A stretch of 64,000 bases of DNA, from the NCBI GenBank assembly GCA_963729075.1, contig CAVSMU010000018.1, positions 186,001 to 250,000 on the forward strand. Reading direction: 5' to 3'. The translations under genes were made by a program, and so were the position numbers. The stretch is from WHSW01 sp963729075 (GTDB taxonomy: Bacteria; Actinomycetota; Thermoleophilia; Solirubrobacterales; 70-9). This document shows, piece by piece, positions 49,286 through 57,347 of the stretch (position 1 is its first letter; every line of letters begins with the position of its first letter). Under the pieces are notes generated by a model. That model searched no databases and was not told the DNA's origin. It saw only the letters and a program-made list of their open reading frames with translations.

Positions 49286-49855
49286 TCACTCCCGGTCGAA
49301 ATTGAGATGAAAGCGCGACGGCGTCGGCTCGTCCTGGCCCTGGTACTTCGAGCCCGTCTCCTCCGATCCGTACGGGCGCTCGACCGGAGAATCCATCCGC
49401 ATGAACGAGATCTGGCCGATCGGCATGCCGTGGTAGATCGTGATCGGCAGGTTGGCGACATTCGAGAGCTCCAGCGTCAGATTGCCCTCGAAGCCTGCGT
49501 CGACGAAGCCGGCGGTCGAATGGATCAGCAGGCCGAGCCTGCCCAGGGAGCTCTTGCCCTCGAGCCGGGCGACGATGTCGTCCGGGAGCCGCACGCGCTC
49601 GAGCGTCTGCCCGAGCACGAATTCGCCGGGATGCAGGATGAACGGATCGTCGCCCTTGACCTCGACCAGCTCGGTGAGATCCTCCATCGCCTCGCGGACG
49701 TCGATGTACGGGCGCCGGGCGTTATGGAAGACGCGGAACTTGCGATCCACACGCATGTCGACGCTGGAGGGCTGGATCAGGTTCGGGTCGAACGGGTCGA
49801 ACGCGATGCGGCCCGCCTCGACCTCGGCGCGAATCGTGCGGTCCGAGAGCACCAT
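49286..49855 (-). CDS. dcd: dCTP deaminase (probably bifunctional, dUMP-forming)
   Basis: 189 aa. EGKSSLGRLGLLIHSTAGFVDAGFEGNLTLELSNVANLPI holds the active site, with Glu in TLEL and the substrate loop HSTAGFVDAGF. E. coli Dcd has HPTAHRIDPGW here; the HSTAGFxD form is that of M. tuberculosis and archaeal enzymes that convert dCTP directly to dUMP. C-terminal KYQGQDEPTPSR. TAGACT lies 9 bases before the ATG. A housekeeping gene within the respiratory run. Confidence 0.9.
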   Translation of the reverse strand: MVLSDRTIRAEVEAGRIAFDPFDPNLIQPSSVDMRVDRKFRVFHNARRPYIDVREAMEDLTELVEVKGDDPFILHPGEFVLGQTLERVRLPDDIVARLEGKSSLGRLGLLIHSTAGFVDAGFEGNLTLELSNVANLPITIYHGMPIGQISFMRMDSPVERPYGSEETGSKYQGQDEPTPSRFHLNFDRE

Positions 49856-49907
49856 CGGGGCGCCAGTCTACGCGCGAGCCCTAAAGGAAACGCGCCATGG
49901 TGCCGAC

Positions 49908-50898
49908 TTACGAATAGCGCTCGACGACCCCGTTGGCGACCAGCTCGAGGAGCTCGCTGCGCTGATCGTCCAGTGACGCCGGTCCGCAGCGCCCGCTTGG
50001 CGCGCTCCACACGCTTGCGGGCGTCGCCGCGGACCTGGTCGAGCACGCCGGTGGCGGCGATCCGGTCGCACGCAGCCTCGGCCGCGGCGGGATCGAGGGC
50101 TCGCAGGTCGAGCTCGGCGAGCACCGGGTCGTGCTCGCGGGCGAGGATGAGCGGCAGGGTGACCGTGCCGTCGAGCAGATCGGTGCCGCGCGCCTTGCCG
50201 GTGCGCTCGGCGGGCCCCGCCACGTCGAGCACGTCATCGAGCAGCTGGAAGGCGAGCCCGATCTCGCGTCCGAACGTCGCCAGCGCCTCGCCGCGGCGAT
50301 CGCCGGGTGCGGCGTCGGTGCCGATCAGGCAGGCGCACTCGAACAGGCGAGCGGTCTTCAGCCGGCAGCGCTCGAGGTAGCGCTCGGCGCCGATCGCCGT
50401 CTGATAGGCGTCGCGGCGCTGGGCGAGCTCGCCCTCGGCGAGGCCGACCGAGGCCCCGGCGAGCAGGCGCACGCGCCGCTCGGCCCCCGCGTCACCGTTC
50501 GCGAGCTCGGCGAAGGCGCGCGAGAACATCAGGTCGCCGACCGCCGTCGCCGCGTCGCGGCCCGCCCGCGCGACGACGGTCGGATGGCCCCGGCGAAGGG
50601 GCGCGGCGTCGAGGACGTCATCGTGGACCAGGGTCGCCATGTGCACGAGTTCGACCGCTGTCGCCGCGCCCTCGGCCCCGTCGCCCGCCTCGGGACCGGC
50701 GCATAGCAGCACCAGCATCGGCCGCAGGCGCTTGCCGCCGGCCGCAAGCGTCGCCGCGGCCTCCGCCCCCAGCCCGCCGCCGTGGCCCCCGACGAGGGCG
50801 GCGAGGCGCTCCTCGACCGCCGCCATGCGGCGGGGCAGCCAGACCTCGGCCGCGTCGAGGACCATGGTCACGGGGGGTGGGACGGCTGATCGGTTCAT
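49908..50898 (-). CDS. Polyprenyl diphosphate synthase, frameshifted near the 3' end
   Basis: About 330 aa once corrected. The first aspartate motif HDDVLDAAPLRRG is at residues 92-104, with KRLRP (56-60), and the second motif QLLDDVLDVAG. It makes the C30-C45 isoprenoid tail of menaquinone. Near 49975-49990 the frame must change to read SLDDQRSELLELVANGVVERYS, the expected end; unshifted, the frame runs to 49777 with Arg-rich text inside dcd. It lies 19 bp after the menaquinone methyltransferase gene. Confidence 0.82.
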
Positions 50899-50917
50899 AT
50901 GCGTCGGCGCCGCCGGC

Positions 50918-51637
50918 TCAGGCCGGCCGCGTCCCGGAGTGGATCGTGATGATGCCGCCGGCCAGCACGGTGTAGCGGATTCCCTCGAGGCCGGCGCGGT
51001 CCATGATCAGCGCGAGCCCCTCGGGCGGCGGAAAGCTCTTGACCGAGTCCGGCAGGTACGAGTAGGCGTCGCGGTCGCCGGCGAGCGTGCCGAGTAGCGG
51101 CACCGCGCGGTCGAACCAGACCGAGAAGAAGATCGAGAGCGGCGGCCGTCGCGGCTGCGTGATCTCGAGGATCACGAGGCGACCGCCCGGCGTCAGCACA
51201 CGCACCAGCTCCGCCACGCCTCGCTCGAGGTCCGCCAGGTTGCGGACGCCGAAGCCGACCGTGACCGCGTCGAAGGCGCCCTCGTCGTAGGGGAGCGACA
51301 GCGCGTCGCCCCACTCGAACCGGACCCCCGCGGTACGCCGCTCGGCCGCCTTCTCGCGCGCGAGGTCGAGCATCCGCTCGGAGAAGTCGGAGCCGATCAC
51401 CCGCCCTTCGGGCCCCGTGCGCCGTGCGAGCTCGAGCGCCAGGTCCCCGGTCCCGCAGCAGACGTCGAGGGCCGAGTCGCCCGCCTCCAGCTCGGCCAGG
51501 TCGGCGGCGCGCTCGCGCCAGCGATGGTGCAGCCCGACCGTCATCGCGCTGTTCATCAGGTCGTAGATGCCGGCGATCCGGTCGAACATGCCGCGGATCT
51601 GGCCGGCGAAGGCCTCCTGTTCGACTGTGGTGGGCAT
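50918..51637 (-). CDS. menG: Demethylmenaquinone methyltransferase (UbiE/MenG)
   Basis: 239 aa. MFDRIAGIYDLMNSAMTVGLHHRWR opening, DVCCGTGDLALEL (SAM motif I), FGVRNLADLERGVAELVRVLTPGG and a C-terminal YTVLAGGIITIHSGTRP typical of UbiE/MenG. It adds the ring methyl in the last step to menaquinone. Placed between the bc complex and the polyprenyl synthase, supporting menaquinone as the quinone of this chain. Start ATG 51637, 17 bp after qcrC. Confidence 0.92.
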   Translation of the reverse strand: MPTTVEQEAFAGQIRGMFDRIAGIYDLMNSAMTVGLHHRWRERAADLAELEAGDSALDVCCGTGDLALELARRTGPEGRVIGSDFSERMLDLAREKAAERRTAGVRFEWGDALSLPYDEGAFDAVTVGFGVRNLADLERGVAELVRVLTPGGRLVILEITQPRRPPLSIFFSVWFDRAVPLLGTLAGDRDAYSYLPDSVKSFPPPEGLALIMDRAGLEGIRYTVLAGGIITIHSGTRPA

Positions 51638-51654
51638 CGGGGACGCCGCGCGCG

Positions 51655-52356
51655 CTACTGCAGCGAGGCGAGGAACTCGACCAGCGCGTTGAACTTCTCC
51701 GGCGGCAGGCTCCCGTACTCGGGCATGATCCCGGACGGGTTGACGAGCGTTCGCTCGATCGCCTGCGCGGGCAGCTTCGCGCCGATCTCGGTCAGTTCCG
51801 GCCCCGGTCCGTCGTTGCCGTTCTCGCCGAACTTGTGGCAGGCCAGGCACCCGGATTGCGCCGCGACCTGCTTGCCGGTCTCGAACTGTGGCGGCACCTC
51901 GAGGTCGATCTCGGTCGGCGAGCCGGCCGAAGCGCCCAGGAAGGTCAGATACGCCATCGCGATGATCGTCAGGATGCCCGCGGTCAGCGCCACCGGCCGC
52001 CGCTCGATGCGCCGCTCCGGATTACGGTCGTAGAACGGCAGCAGCAAGAGCAGGACCATGCAGAGCGTCGGGATCCCGATCGTCGCCACCGGCACCAGCT
52101 CCGGCGGCTTGATCACCCGCAGCAGCTCGAAGAGGAAGAAGAAGTACCACTCGGGCCGCGGGACGTAGGTGGTGGTCGTGGGGTCGGCCTTCGGTCCCTG
52201 CTCGGCGCCCAGGATCAGCGACATCGCCACGATCACCAGGGCGACGATCATCATCATCACCGAGTCCTTGAGGACGGCGTAGGGGAAGAAGGGCTTGCCC
52301 TTCTTCTTCATCACCTCGTACTCGAGGAGGTAGGACTCCTGCTCGGCGCGGTTCAT
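51655..52356 (-). CDS. qcrC: Menaquinol-cytochrome c reductase, cytochrome b/c fusion subunit
   Basis: 233 aa. The N-terminal part is cytochrome b subunit IV-like, with three membrane helices and PRPEWYFFFLFELLRVIKPPELVPV (PEWY is the quinol-site motif). The C-terminal part is a c-type domain with haem motif CLACH at about 171-175 and Met ligand in GIMPEYGSLP. The arrangement matches B. subtilis QcrC. The ATG at 52356 overlaps the qcrB stop (ATGA). Confidence 0.93.
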   Translation of the reverse strand: MNRAEQESYLLEYEVMKKKGKPFFPYAVLKDSVMMMIVALVIVAMSLILGAEQGPKADPTTTTYVPRPEWYFFFLFELLRVIKPPELVPVATIGIPTLCMVLLLLLPFYDRNPERRIERRPVALTAGILTIIAMAYLTFLGASAGSPTEIDLEVPPQFETGKQVAAQSGCLACHKFGENGNDGPGPELTEIGAKLPAQAIERTLVNPSGIMPEYGSLPPEKFNALVEFLASLQ

Positions 52357-53177
52357 CCCACCTTCTCCTCACGCAGCGACTTCGGCTTCGTCTGCGCCCG
52401 CAGCCACGGCGGCGCCGTCGTGCCGAGCTTCACGACCAGATAGAGATGCGCGCCGATCAGGGCGATGATCAGCCCCGGGACGAGCAGCATGTGGATGGAG
52501 TAGAACCGCGGCAGGGTCGTGGCGGTGAACTCCGAACCGGCCCGCAGGAAGTCGGCCAGGTACGGGCCCACGATCGGGCCCGACGCGGTGATGTTCATCG
52601 CCACGATCGTCGCCCAGTAGGAGCGGTTGTCGAACGGCAGCAGGTAGCCCGTGAGGCCCATGACCAGCGTGAGGATCAGGAGCACGACGCCGATCACCCA
52701 GTTCAGCTCGCGCGGGTACTTGTAGGCGCCGAAGAAGAACGTCCTGCCCATGTGCAGGAAGATCAGGATGATCATCATCGTCGCGCCCCACTTGTGGAGG
52801 CCGCGGACGAACTCGCCGAGAAAGACGTCGTTGGTCAGGTGGGAGATCGACTCGTACGCCTCGGTCGCCGAGGGCACGTAATAAAACGCCAGGAAGACGC
52901 CGGTGAGCGCCTGGACGACGAACGCGAACAGGGTCGCCGAGCCGAGCGTGTAGAACCAGTTCGTCCCCTTCGGGACCTTGCGCAGCAGCAATCCGGTCAG
53001 GAACGGCGACGCGCCGGTGCGCTGGTCGACCCAGCCGACGACATCGATCGCGCCCTCCTTGACCTTCCCGCGACTGGCGGCTGCGGGCCGCCAGTCGCGC
53101 CGCCGTCGCGCCGGGCGCCGTTGCCGCGCTCGCCCGGCTTCTGACGGCTTGCGTAGTGCGGAGGGAAGCTTGGGCAT
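52353..53177 (-). CDS. qcrB: Menaquinol-cytochrome c reductase, cytochrome b subunit
   Basis: 274 aa. An N-terminal extension rich in Arg (about 1-40), then a b6-type four-helix bundle. Haem-ligand histidines lie in FVRGLHKWGATMMIILIFLHMGR and FYSIHMLLVPGLIIALIGAHLYLV. GYLLPFDNRSYWA is the conserved loop. The ATG at 53177 was chosen because the Rieske gene ends at 53186. It works with QcrA and QcrC to oxidise menaquinol and reduce cytochrome c. Confidence 0.93.
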   Translation of the reverse strand: MPKLPSALRKPSEAGRARQRRPARRRRDWRPAAASRGKVKEGAIDVVGWVDQRTGASPFLTGLLLRKVPKGTNWFYTLGSATLFAFVVQALTGVFLAFYYVPSATEAYESISHLTNDVFLGEFVRGLHKWGATMMIILIFLHMGRTFFFGAYKYPRELNWVIGVVLLILTLVMGLTGYLLPFDNRSYWATIVAMNITASGPIVGPYLADFLRAGSEFTATTLPRFYSIHMLLVPGLIIALIGAHLYLVVKLGTTAPPWLRAQTKPKSLREEKVG

Positions 53178-53185
53178 CGTCGGGC

Positions 53186-53846
53186 TCAGCTCGGCGGCGG
53201 CGCCGTGGTCGGGCGGGGCGGATAGAGGTACTCCCAGATCCCGCCGGTGTACTCGCCCGGATCGCGGGCGCGGACCGGCTCGAGGTCGTTGGTGACGCTG
53301 TACCGGGGGCCGATCTCGAGCGTGTCGGCCGTCACGCGGGTCTGGAAGCGGTCGAGCGGGCGCACCGGTGGCCCGCCGATCACCTGGCCCTCGAAGTCGT
53401 ACACGCCGCCGTGGCACGGGCAGATGAAGTTCCCGGCGGCGCGGACGAAGCGAACGGGGCAGCCGAGATGCGCGCAGCGGGTCGAGATCGCGATGAACTC
53501 GTTCGGGTCCTCGTCGAGGGCCGGGCTCCCGCGCCGGATGTAGACCGTGGTCTTGCCGGAATCGCCGACGCCGTCGACGATCGTGATCACCGCCTGGCGG
53601 TAGGTGTCCTCGGTGAAGTCGTCGGGCGAGCCGACGCCCTCCCAGGTCTCCTCGGGGCGGTCGAAGATCGGCGCGACGGCGAATCCCGACCACCGGCAGC
53701 GCGACCACGGCCACCGCGACGCCCCCGGCCGCCTGGCCGGCGAGTGCGAACACGGTCCGGCGAGTCATCGTCTCGCCTTCGAAATAGCCCGCGGGCTTGG
53801 GCTTCTCGGGGCTCGCGCCCCGCTTCTTGTCCGCCGGCTCAGCCAA
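53186..53846 (-). CDS. qcrA: Rieske iron-sulfur subunit of the bc complex, with a one-base frameshift
   Basis: The 2Fe-2S ligands are in CAHLGCPV and CPCHGGVYDFEG (C-x-H...C-x-x-H). The N-terminal MTRRTVFALAGQAAGGVAVAVVALPVVG is a Tat-type signal anchor with twin arginines. The two parts are in different frames: one extra base near 53681-53687 (after PVVG) fits, restoring FAVAPIFDRP...TYRQAVITIVDG. An essential subunit is unlikely to be broken, so sequencing error is favoured. Corrected length about 219 aa. Confidence 0.85.
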
Positions 53847-53849
53847 GTC

Positions 53850-54455
53850 TCAGAGGGGGTCCGCGCGGAAGTCTATTGCGTCGGCAGCGCGCCCAAGCTC
53901 GTCCCTGAGGCCCGCTTCCGCGGCGGTCGCCGAGGCGGCGGCCCAGAGGGCCTCGGCGGCGCCATCCGACTCGCCGCGCAGCTTCGCCTTGGCCTCGTCG
54001 TGGGCCGTCGAGGCGCCCGCGCCGATCGCCGCCGCGGAGGAGAGCCAGAGCGCCTTCGCGGCGGGTGCGGCCGCCTCGGGCGTCCGGCTGCCGTCGTGGA
54101 TCTGCGCGGCCAGGCTGATCAGATCGGAGAGCTCGCGCACCGCGTCGAGGTCGCCGAGCGCGGCGAGGCGCTCGAGTCCGAGGGCATACAGATAGTCGCC
54201 CGCGAGCAGAGCGAGGTCGGGGTCCACCCCCGCGACGACCCGCCCGCACGCGTAATGGAGCAGATAGCCCTCGCGCACGGACTCGACCACCAGCGCGTAC
54301 TCGCCTGGGGCGGCGGCGGCGCGCGGCCCGGCCGCCGCCAGCATGCCCAGGCTCGGCTCGACGTCACCGGCGTCCGCCACGTGCGGGCTGACCACGGAGT
54401 CGTCGTCGTGCAGGGATGCGGCGAGGACGCGCAGCGCGTCGCGGGGCTCGGTCAT
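53850..54455 (-). CDS. Unknown protein leading the bc-complex gene run
   Basis: 201 aa, Ala-rich, helical, no membrane segment. The stretch VDPDLALLAGDYLYALGLERLAALGDLDAVRELSDLI resembles the GDYLxxxAxELLAxLGD helices of trans-isoprenyl diphosphate synthases, but the aspartate motifs are absent. A non-catalytic partner of the polyprenyl synthase (as with HepS-type small subunits) is conceivable but unproven. TAAGCT lies 9 bases before the ATG. It ends 3 bp before qcrA. Confidence 0.6.
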   Translation of the reverse strand: MTEPRDALRVLAASLHDDDSVVSPHVADAGDVEPSLGMLAAAGPRAAAAPGEYALVVESVREGYLLHYACGRVVAGVDPDLALLAGDYLYALGLERLAALGDLDAVRELSDLISLAAQIHDGSRTPEAAAPAAKALWLSSAAAIGAGASTAHDEAKAKLRGESDGAAEALWAAASATAAEAGLRDELGRAADAIDFRADPL

Positions 54456-54467
54456 CGGCGCGCGAGC

Positions 54468-54887
54468 TTAGTGCCCGCGCCGTGCCCGGGCGGCGCTCTC
54501 AGCCGGGGCCGCTGCCGCCCGAGCCCGACGATCCGGAACCGGAGCTGTCGTCGCCGGCCTCGATCCGCCCGAGCCGGGGCCGGAGCTGTCGTCGCCTGCC
54601 TCGATCCCGCCGGCGCATTCCGGGTCGTCGGCATGCTCGGCCTCGTCGCAGTGGCCCGACACGTCCTCGGACTCGGTGGTGGTCGATCCGGTGGTCGTGG
54701 ACCCAGTGGTCGTCGAGGTCGTGGAGGTCGTCGAGCCGGTGGTCGTCGGCGACGTCGCCTGCTCGGTCACCGTCGTCGTGACGGGGTCGTCATCGCCGCA
54801 TGCGATCAGGCCGGCGGCGCCCACGCCCAGAACCGCGGCGGCGAGCACGGCGGCTATCGGCGCTGTAGAGGTGCCGACGATGCGCAT
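54468..54887 (-). CDS. Putative lipoprotein with Thr/Ser-rich linker
   Basis: 139 aa as read. The signal sequence ends in a lipobox LIAC (Cys about residue 30), followed by an acidic GDDD, a Thr/Ser/Gly-rich stretch (TTTGSTTSTTSTTTGS) and a small Cys pair (GHCDEAEHADDPEC). Near the end a 26-bp segment encoding EAGDDSSGPGS is duplicated, but the second copy is out of frame. A one-base change would give a Gly/Ser ending at 54499. The true C-terminus is therefore uncertain. Cell-surface role unknown. Confidence 0.55.
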   Translation of the reverse strand: MRIVGTSTAPIAAVLAAAVLGVGAAGLIACGDDDPVTTTVTEQATSPTTTGSTTSTTSTTTGSTTTGSTTTESEDVSGHCDEAEHADDPECAGGIEAGDDSSGPGSGGSRPATTAPVPDRRARAAAAPAESAARARRGH

Positions 54888-54918
54888 CTGGACCTTGAAC
54901 ACACACCACGCGCGAGCA

Positions 54919-56220
54919 TCACACGAGCACCTCGGCGAACGCCTCTGCTGCCGCCTCGCAGGTGTGGTCGATCGCCGCCTCGTCGTGGGCGAGCGAGACG
55001 AACCACGCCTCGAACTGCGAAGCGGGCGGGTACACGCCGCGATCCAGCAGCGCCCGCGCGAAGCGCCCGTAGGCGTCGAGGTCGCACGCCGACGCGGACG
55101 CGAAGTCGCGCGGGGCCTCGGCGGCAAAGAACGGGGTCACGAGCCCGGGCGAGGACGCCAGGCTGACCCGGTCGTCGCCGGCCGCGGCGGCGAGCCCCTC
55201 GGCGAGGCGATCGGTGAGTGCACCAAGGCGGCGGTAGGCCTCGGCGTCGAGCTTCGAGAGCGTCACGATGCCGGCGGCGACCGCGAGCGGATTGCCGGCC
55301 AGCGTCCCGGCCTGGTAGACGTCCCCCGCGGGAGCGACGCGCTCCATCAGCGCGCGCCGCCCGCCGTAGGCGGCCGCCGGCAACCCGCCGCCGAGGACCT
55401 TGCCGAGCAGGGTCAGATCCGCCTCGACCCCGTAGCGCTCCTGGGCTCCACCGCGGCCGATCCGAAAGCCGGTGATCACCTCGTCGAGCACGAGCAGAGC
55501 CCCGTGCTCGTCCGCTTGTGCTCGCAGGCGCTCGAGGAAGCCGTCGGCGGGCGGGACCAGGCCCATGTTCGCGGGCACGGGCTCGGCGAGGATCGCCGCG
55601 ACCTCGTGCGCGGCGAGCGCGGCGGCGACGGCGTCGGAATCGTTCCACGGGACGACGATCGTCGCCCCGGCCTGCCCCTCCGGGACGCCGGGGCTGGCGG
55701 GGATCCCCTGAGTCGCGAGGCCCGACCCGGCCTCCGCGAGCAGGCCGTCCACGTGGCCGTGGTAGGCGCCGGCGAACTTGATCAGCTTCTCGCGTCCGGT
55801 CACGGCGCGGGCCAGGCGAACCGCACTCATCGTCGCCTCGGTGCCCGAGTTGACCATCCGCAGCATGTCGACCGAACGGAAGCGGTCGCAGACCTCCTGG
55901 GCGAGCTCAACCTCACCCTCGGTCGGAGCGCCGAAGCTCGTTCCGCGCTTCGCGGCCTCCGAGACCGCGGCGACCACGTCTGCGTCGGCATGCCCCAGGA
56001 TCAGCGGGCCCCAGGAGCAGACCCAGTCGATGTAGCGGTTGCCGTCGACGTCGATCAGCTCGAAGCCCTCGCCACGCTCGACGAAGATCGGGTGGTCGCG
56101 GCCGATCGACCTCATCGCGCGCACCGGCGAGTTGACGCCGCCGGGCAGCAAGCCCACCGCCCGCGCATGGATCACGGCCGACGTGCGGGTGTCGATCCCC
56201 GACGCGGTCCGCTCAGCCAC
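54919..56220 (-). CDS. hemL: Glutamate-1-semialdehyde 2,1-aminomutase
   Basis: 433 aa, PLP fold type I. GGVNSPVRAMRSIG and WVCSWGPLILGHADADVV open the protein, NSGTEATMSAVRLAR is the cofactor block, LVLDEVITGFR has the PLP Asp, and LGKVLGGGLPAAAYGG the catalytic Lys. It makes 5-aminolevulinate in the C5 haem pathway. The GTG at 56220 overlaps the end of the AhbAB-like gene; hemB lies upstream. hemA, hemC and hemD are not in the window. Confidence 0.93.
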   Translation of the reverse strand: MAERTASGIDTRTSAVIHARAVGLLPGGVNSPVRAMRSIGRDHPIFVERGEGFELIDVDGNRYIDWVCSWGPLILGHADADVVAAVSEAAKRGTSFGAPTEGEVELAQEVCDRFRSVDMLRMVNSGTEATMSAVRLARAVTGREKLIKFAGAYHGHVDGLLAEAGSGLATQGIPASPGVPEGQAGATIVVPWNDSDAVAAALAAHEVAAILAEPVPANMGLVPPADGFLERLRAQADEHGALLVLDEVITGFRIGRGGAQERYGVEADLTLLGKVLGGGLPAAAYGGRRALMERVAPAGDVYQAGTLAGNPLAVAAGIVTLSKLDAEAYRRLGALTDRLAEGLAAAAGDDRVSLASSPGLVTPFFAAEAPRDFASASACDLDAYGRFARALLDRGVYPPASQFEAWFVSLAHDEAAIDHTCEAAAEAFAEVLV

Positions 56221-57346
56221 CCGCGTGTTCCGCTTCCCAGCTCGCGTAGTCGTCGGTGAAGTAGTGCAGCCGGATCTTCTTGAACTCCGTGGAGGAGTAG
56301 AGCGTCGCGCGATCGTCGCCGTGGAGCCGATGCTCGTCGGCGATCGAAGCGAGGATCGCGTCGCACTCGTCCTTCGAGCGGCCGTGGGCCATCGTGAACA
56401 CGGAGTAGGGCCAGTCCGGATAGGTCGGGCGCTGGTAGCAGTGCGAGATCCCGCGCACGGAGGCCATCCGCGACCCGACCTCCGGGATCCGGTCCTCGGG
56501 CACGCGCCAGACCCCCATCCCGTTGGCCGAGAAGCCTGCGCGGCGGTGGTAGAGGATCGCCGCGACCCGGCGCAGGAGCTTGCGGTCGACCATCGTCTGC
56601 AGATGGTCGAGGAGGGCGTGGGTGGTGATGCCCGCGGTCGCCGCGGCCTCATCGTAGGGGCGATGGACCACCTTCATCGGGCCCTGAAGGGCGCGGATCA
56701 CCGCGACGTCGCGGTCGTCGTAGGGCTGTGGGTCGAGCTCGCGCGGCGGCGACGCATCAACCGTCGCGGCGAGCGCCTCGGTCCCCTTCTCCATCTCGAG
56801 GTTCATGTTGATCTTGAACAGGCGCAGGGTGGGCAGCTGCCGGATCGACTCCGCTCCCGTGAGCCGCTGGAGGACCTCGAGCGTGCCCTCGATCCCGAGT
56901 TCCGAGTCGGGCGGGGTCGCGATCGTGAACCAGAGGTTGAACTCGTGCGTGCGCAGGTAGTTGTGCGAGACGCCGGGATGCGAGTTGATGATCTTCGCCG
57001 CCCGGTGCGGGTGCTCGGCGTCCACCTTCGCCGCGACCAGCATCGAGGCGTAGCCAAGCGCGCGGGTGTCGAAGATGGGCGTGATCTCCCGGATGATCCG
57101 CTCGTCGAGCAGCCGGGCGGTGCGCTCCATCAGCTCGTCGACGTCGAGGCCGGCCTCGGGCGCCAGCGCGGCGTACGGCTCGACGGTGAGCGGAAAGCTC
57201 GACTGCAGGAGGTTCATCAGCCGCTTGTCGGTCTCGTCGAGCGGGATCGCGGCGCCGTCGCGGCGCGAGCGGACCTTGGGCTGCGGAGCCTTGAGAACAG
57301 GCGCCTCAACGGCGGCGCGGTTCGGCTTCGCTTCGCTTCGCCTCAC
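56213..57346 (-). CDS. AhbA-AhbB-like fusion (siroheme decarboxylase / Lrp-AsnC family)
   Basis: About 377 aa. Two Lrp/AsnC-type units in tandem, each a helix-turn-helix plus RAM-like domain: about 40-150 with VSHNYLRTHEFNLWFTIA, and about 215-345 with ISHCYQRPTYPDWPYSVFTMAHG. These blocks correspond to AhbA (HNYxRxHxxNLWFT) and AhbB (HCYxRxxxxDWPYxxFTMxH), which together decarboxylate siroheme. It sits between hemB and hemL. The first 17 codons come from the junction repeat (VRRSEAKPNRAAVEAP). Start GTG 57346 overlaps the hemB stop; ATG 57355 is the alternative. Confidence 0.75.
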   Translation of the reverse strand: MRRSEAKPNRAAVEAPVLKAPQPKVRSRRDGAAIPLDETDKRLMNLLQSSFPLTVEPYAALAPEAGLDVDELMERTARLLDERIIREITPIFDTRALGYASMLVAAKVDAEHPHRAAKIINSHPGVSHNYLRTHEFNLWFTIATPPDSELGIEGTLEVLQRLTGAESIRQLPTLRLFKINMNLEMEKGTEALAATVDASPPRELDPQPYDDRDVAVIRALQGPMKVVHRPYDEAAATAGITTHALLDHLQTMVDRKLLRRVAAILYHRRAGFSANGMGVWRVPEDRIPEVGSRMASVRGISHCYQRPTYPDWPYSVFTMAHGRSKDECDAILASIADEHRLHGDDRATLYSSTEFKKIRLHYFTDDYASWEAEHAGG

Positions 57347-57347
57347 G
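57297..57347. repeat. Junction repeat copy between hemB and the AhbAB-like gene
   Basis: 47 of 51 bases match the units at 3905-4006, in the same orientation relative to the genes. The hemB TGA and the next gene's GTG lie within its GTGAGGCG end, exactly as at the rmlA-rmlD junction, and the downstream frame passes through it. Confidence 0.8.
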
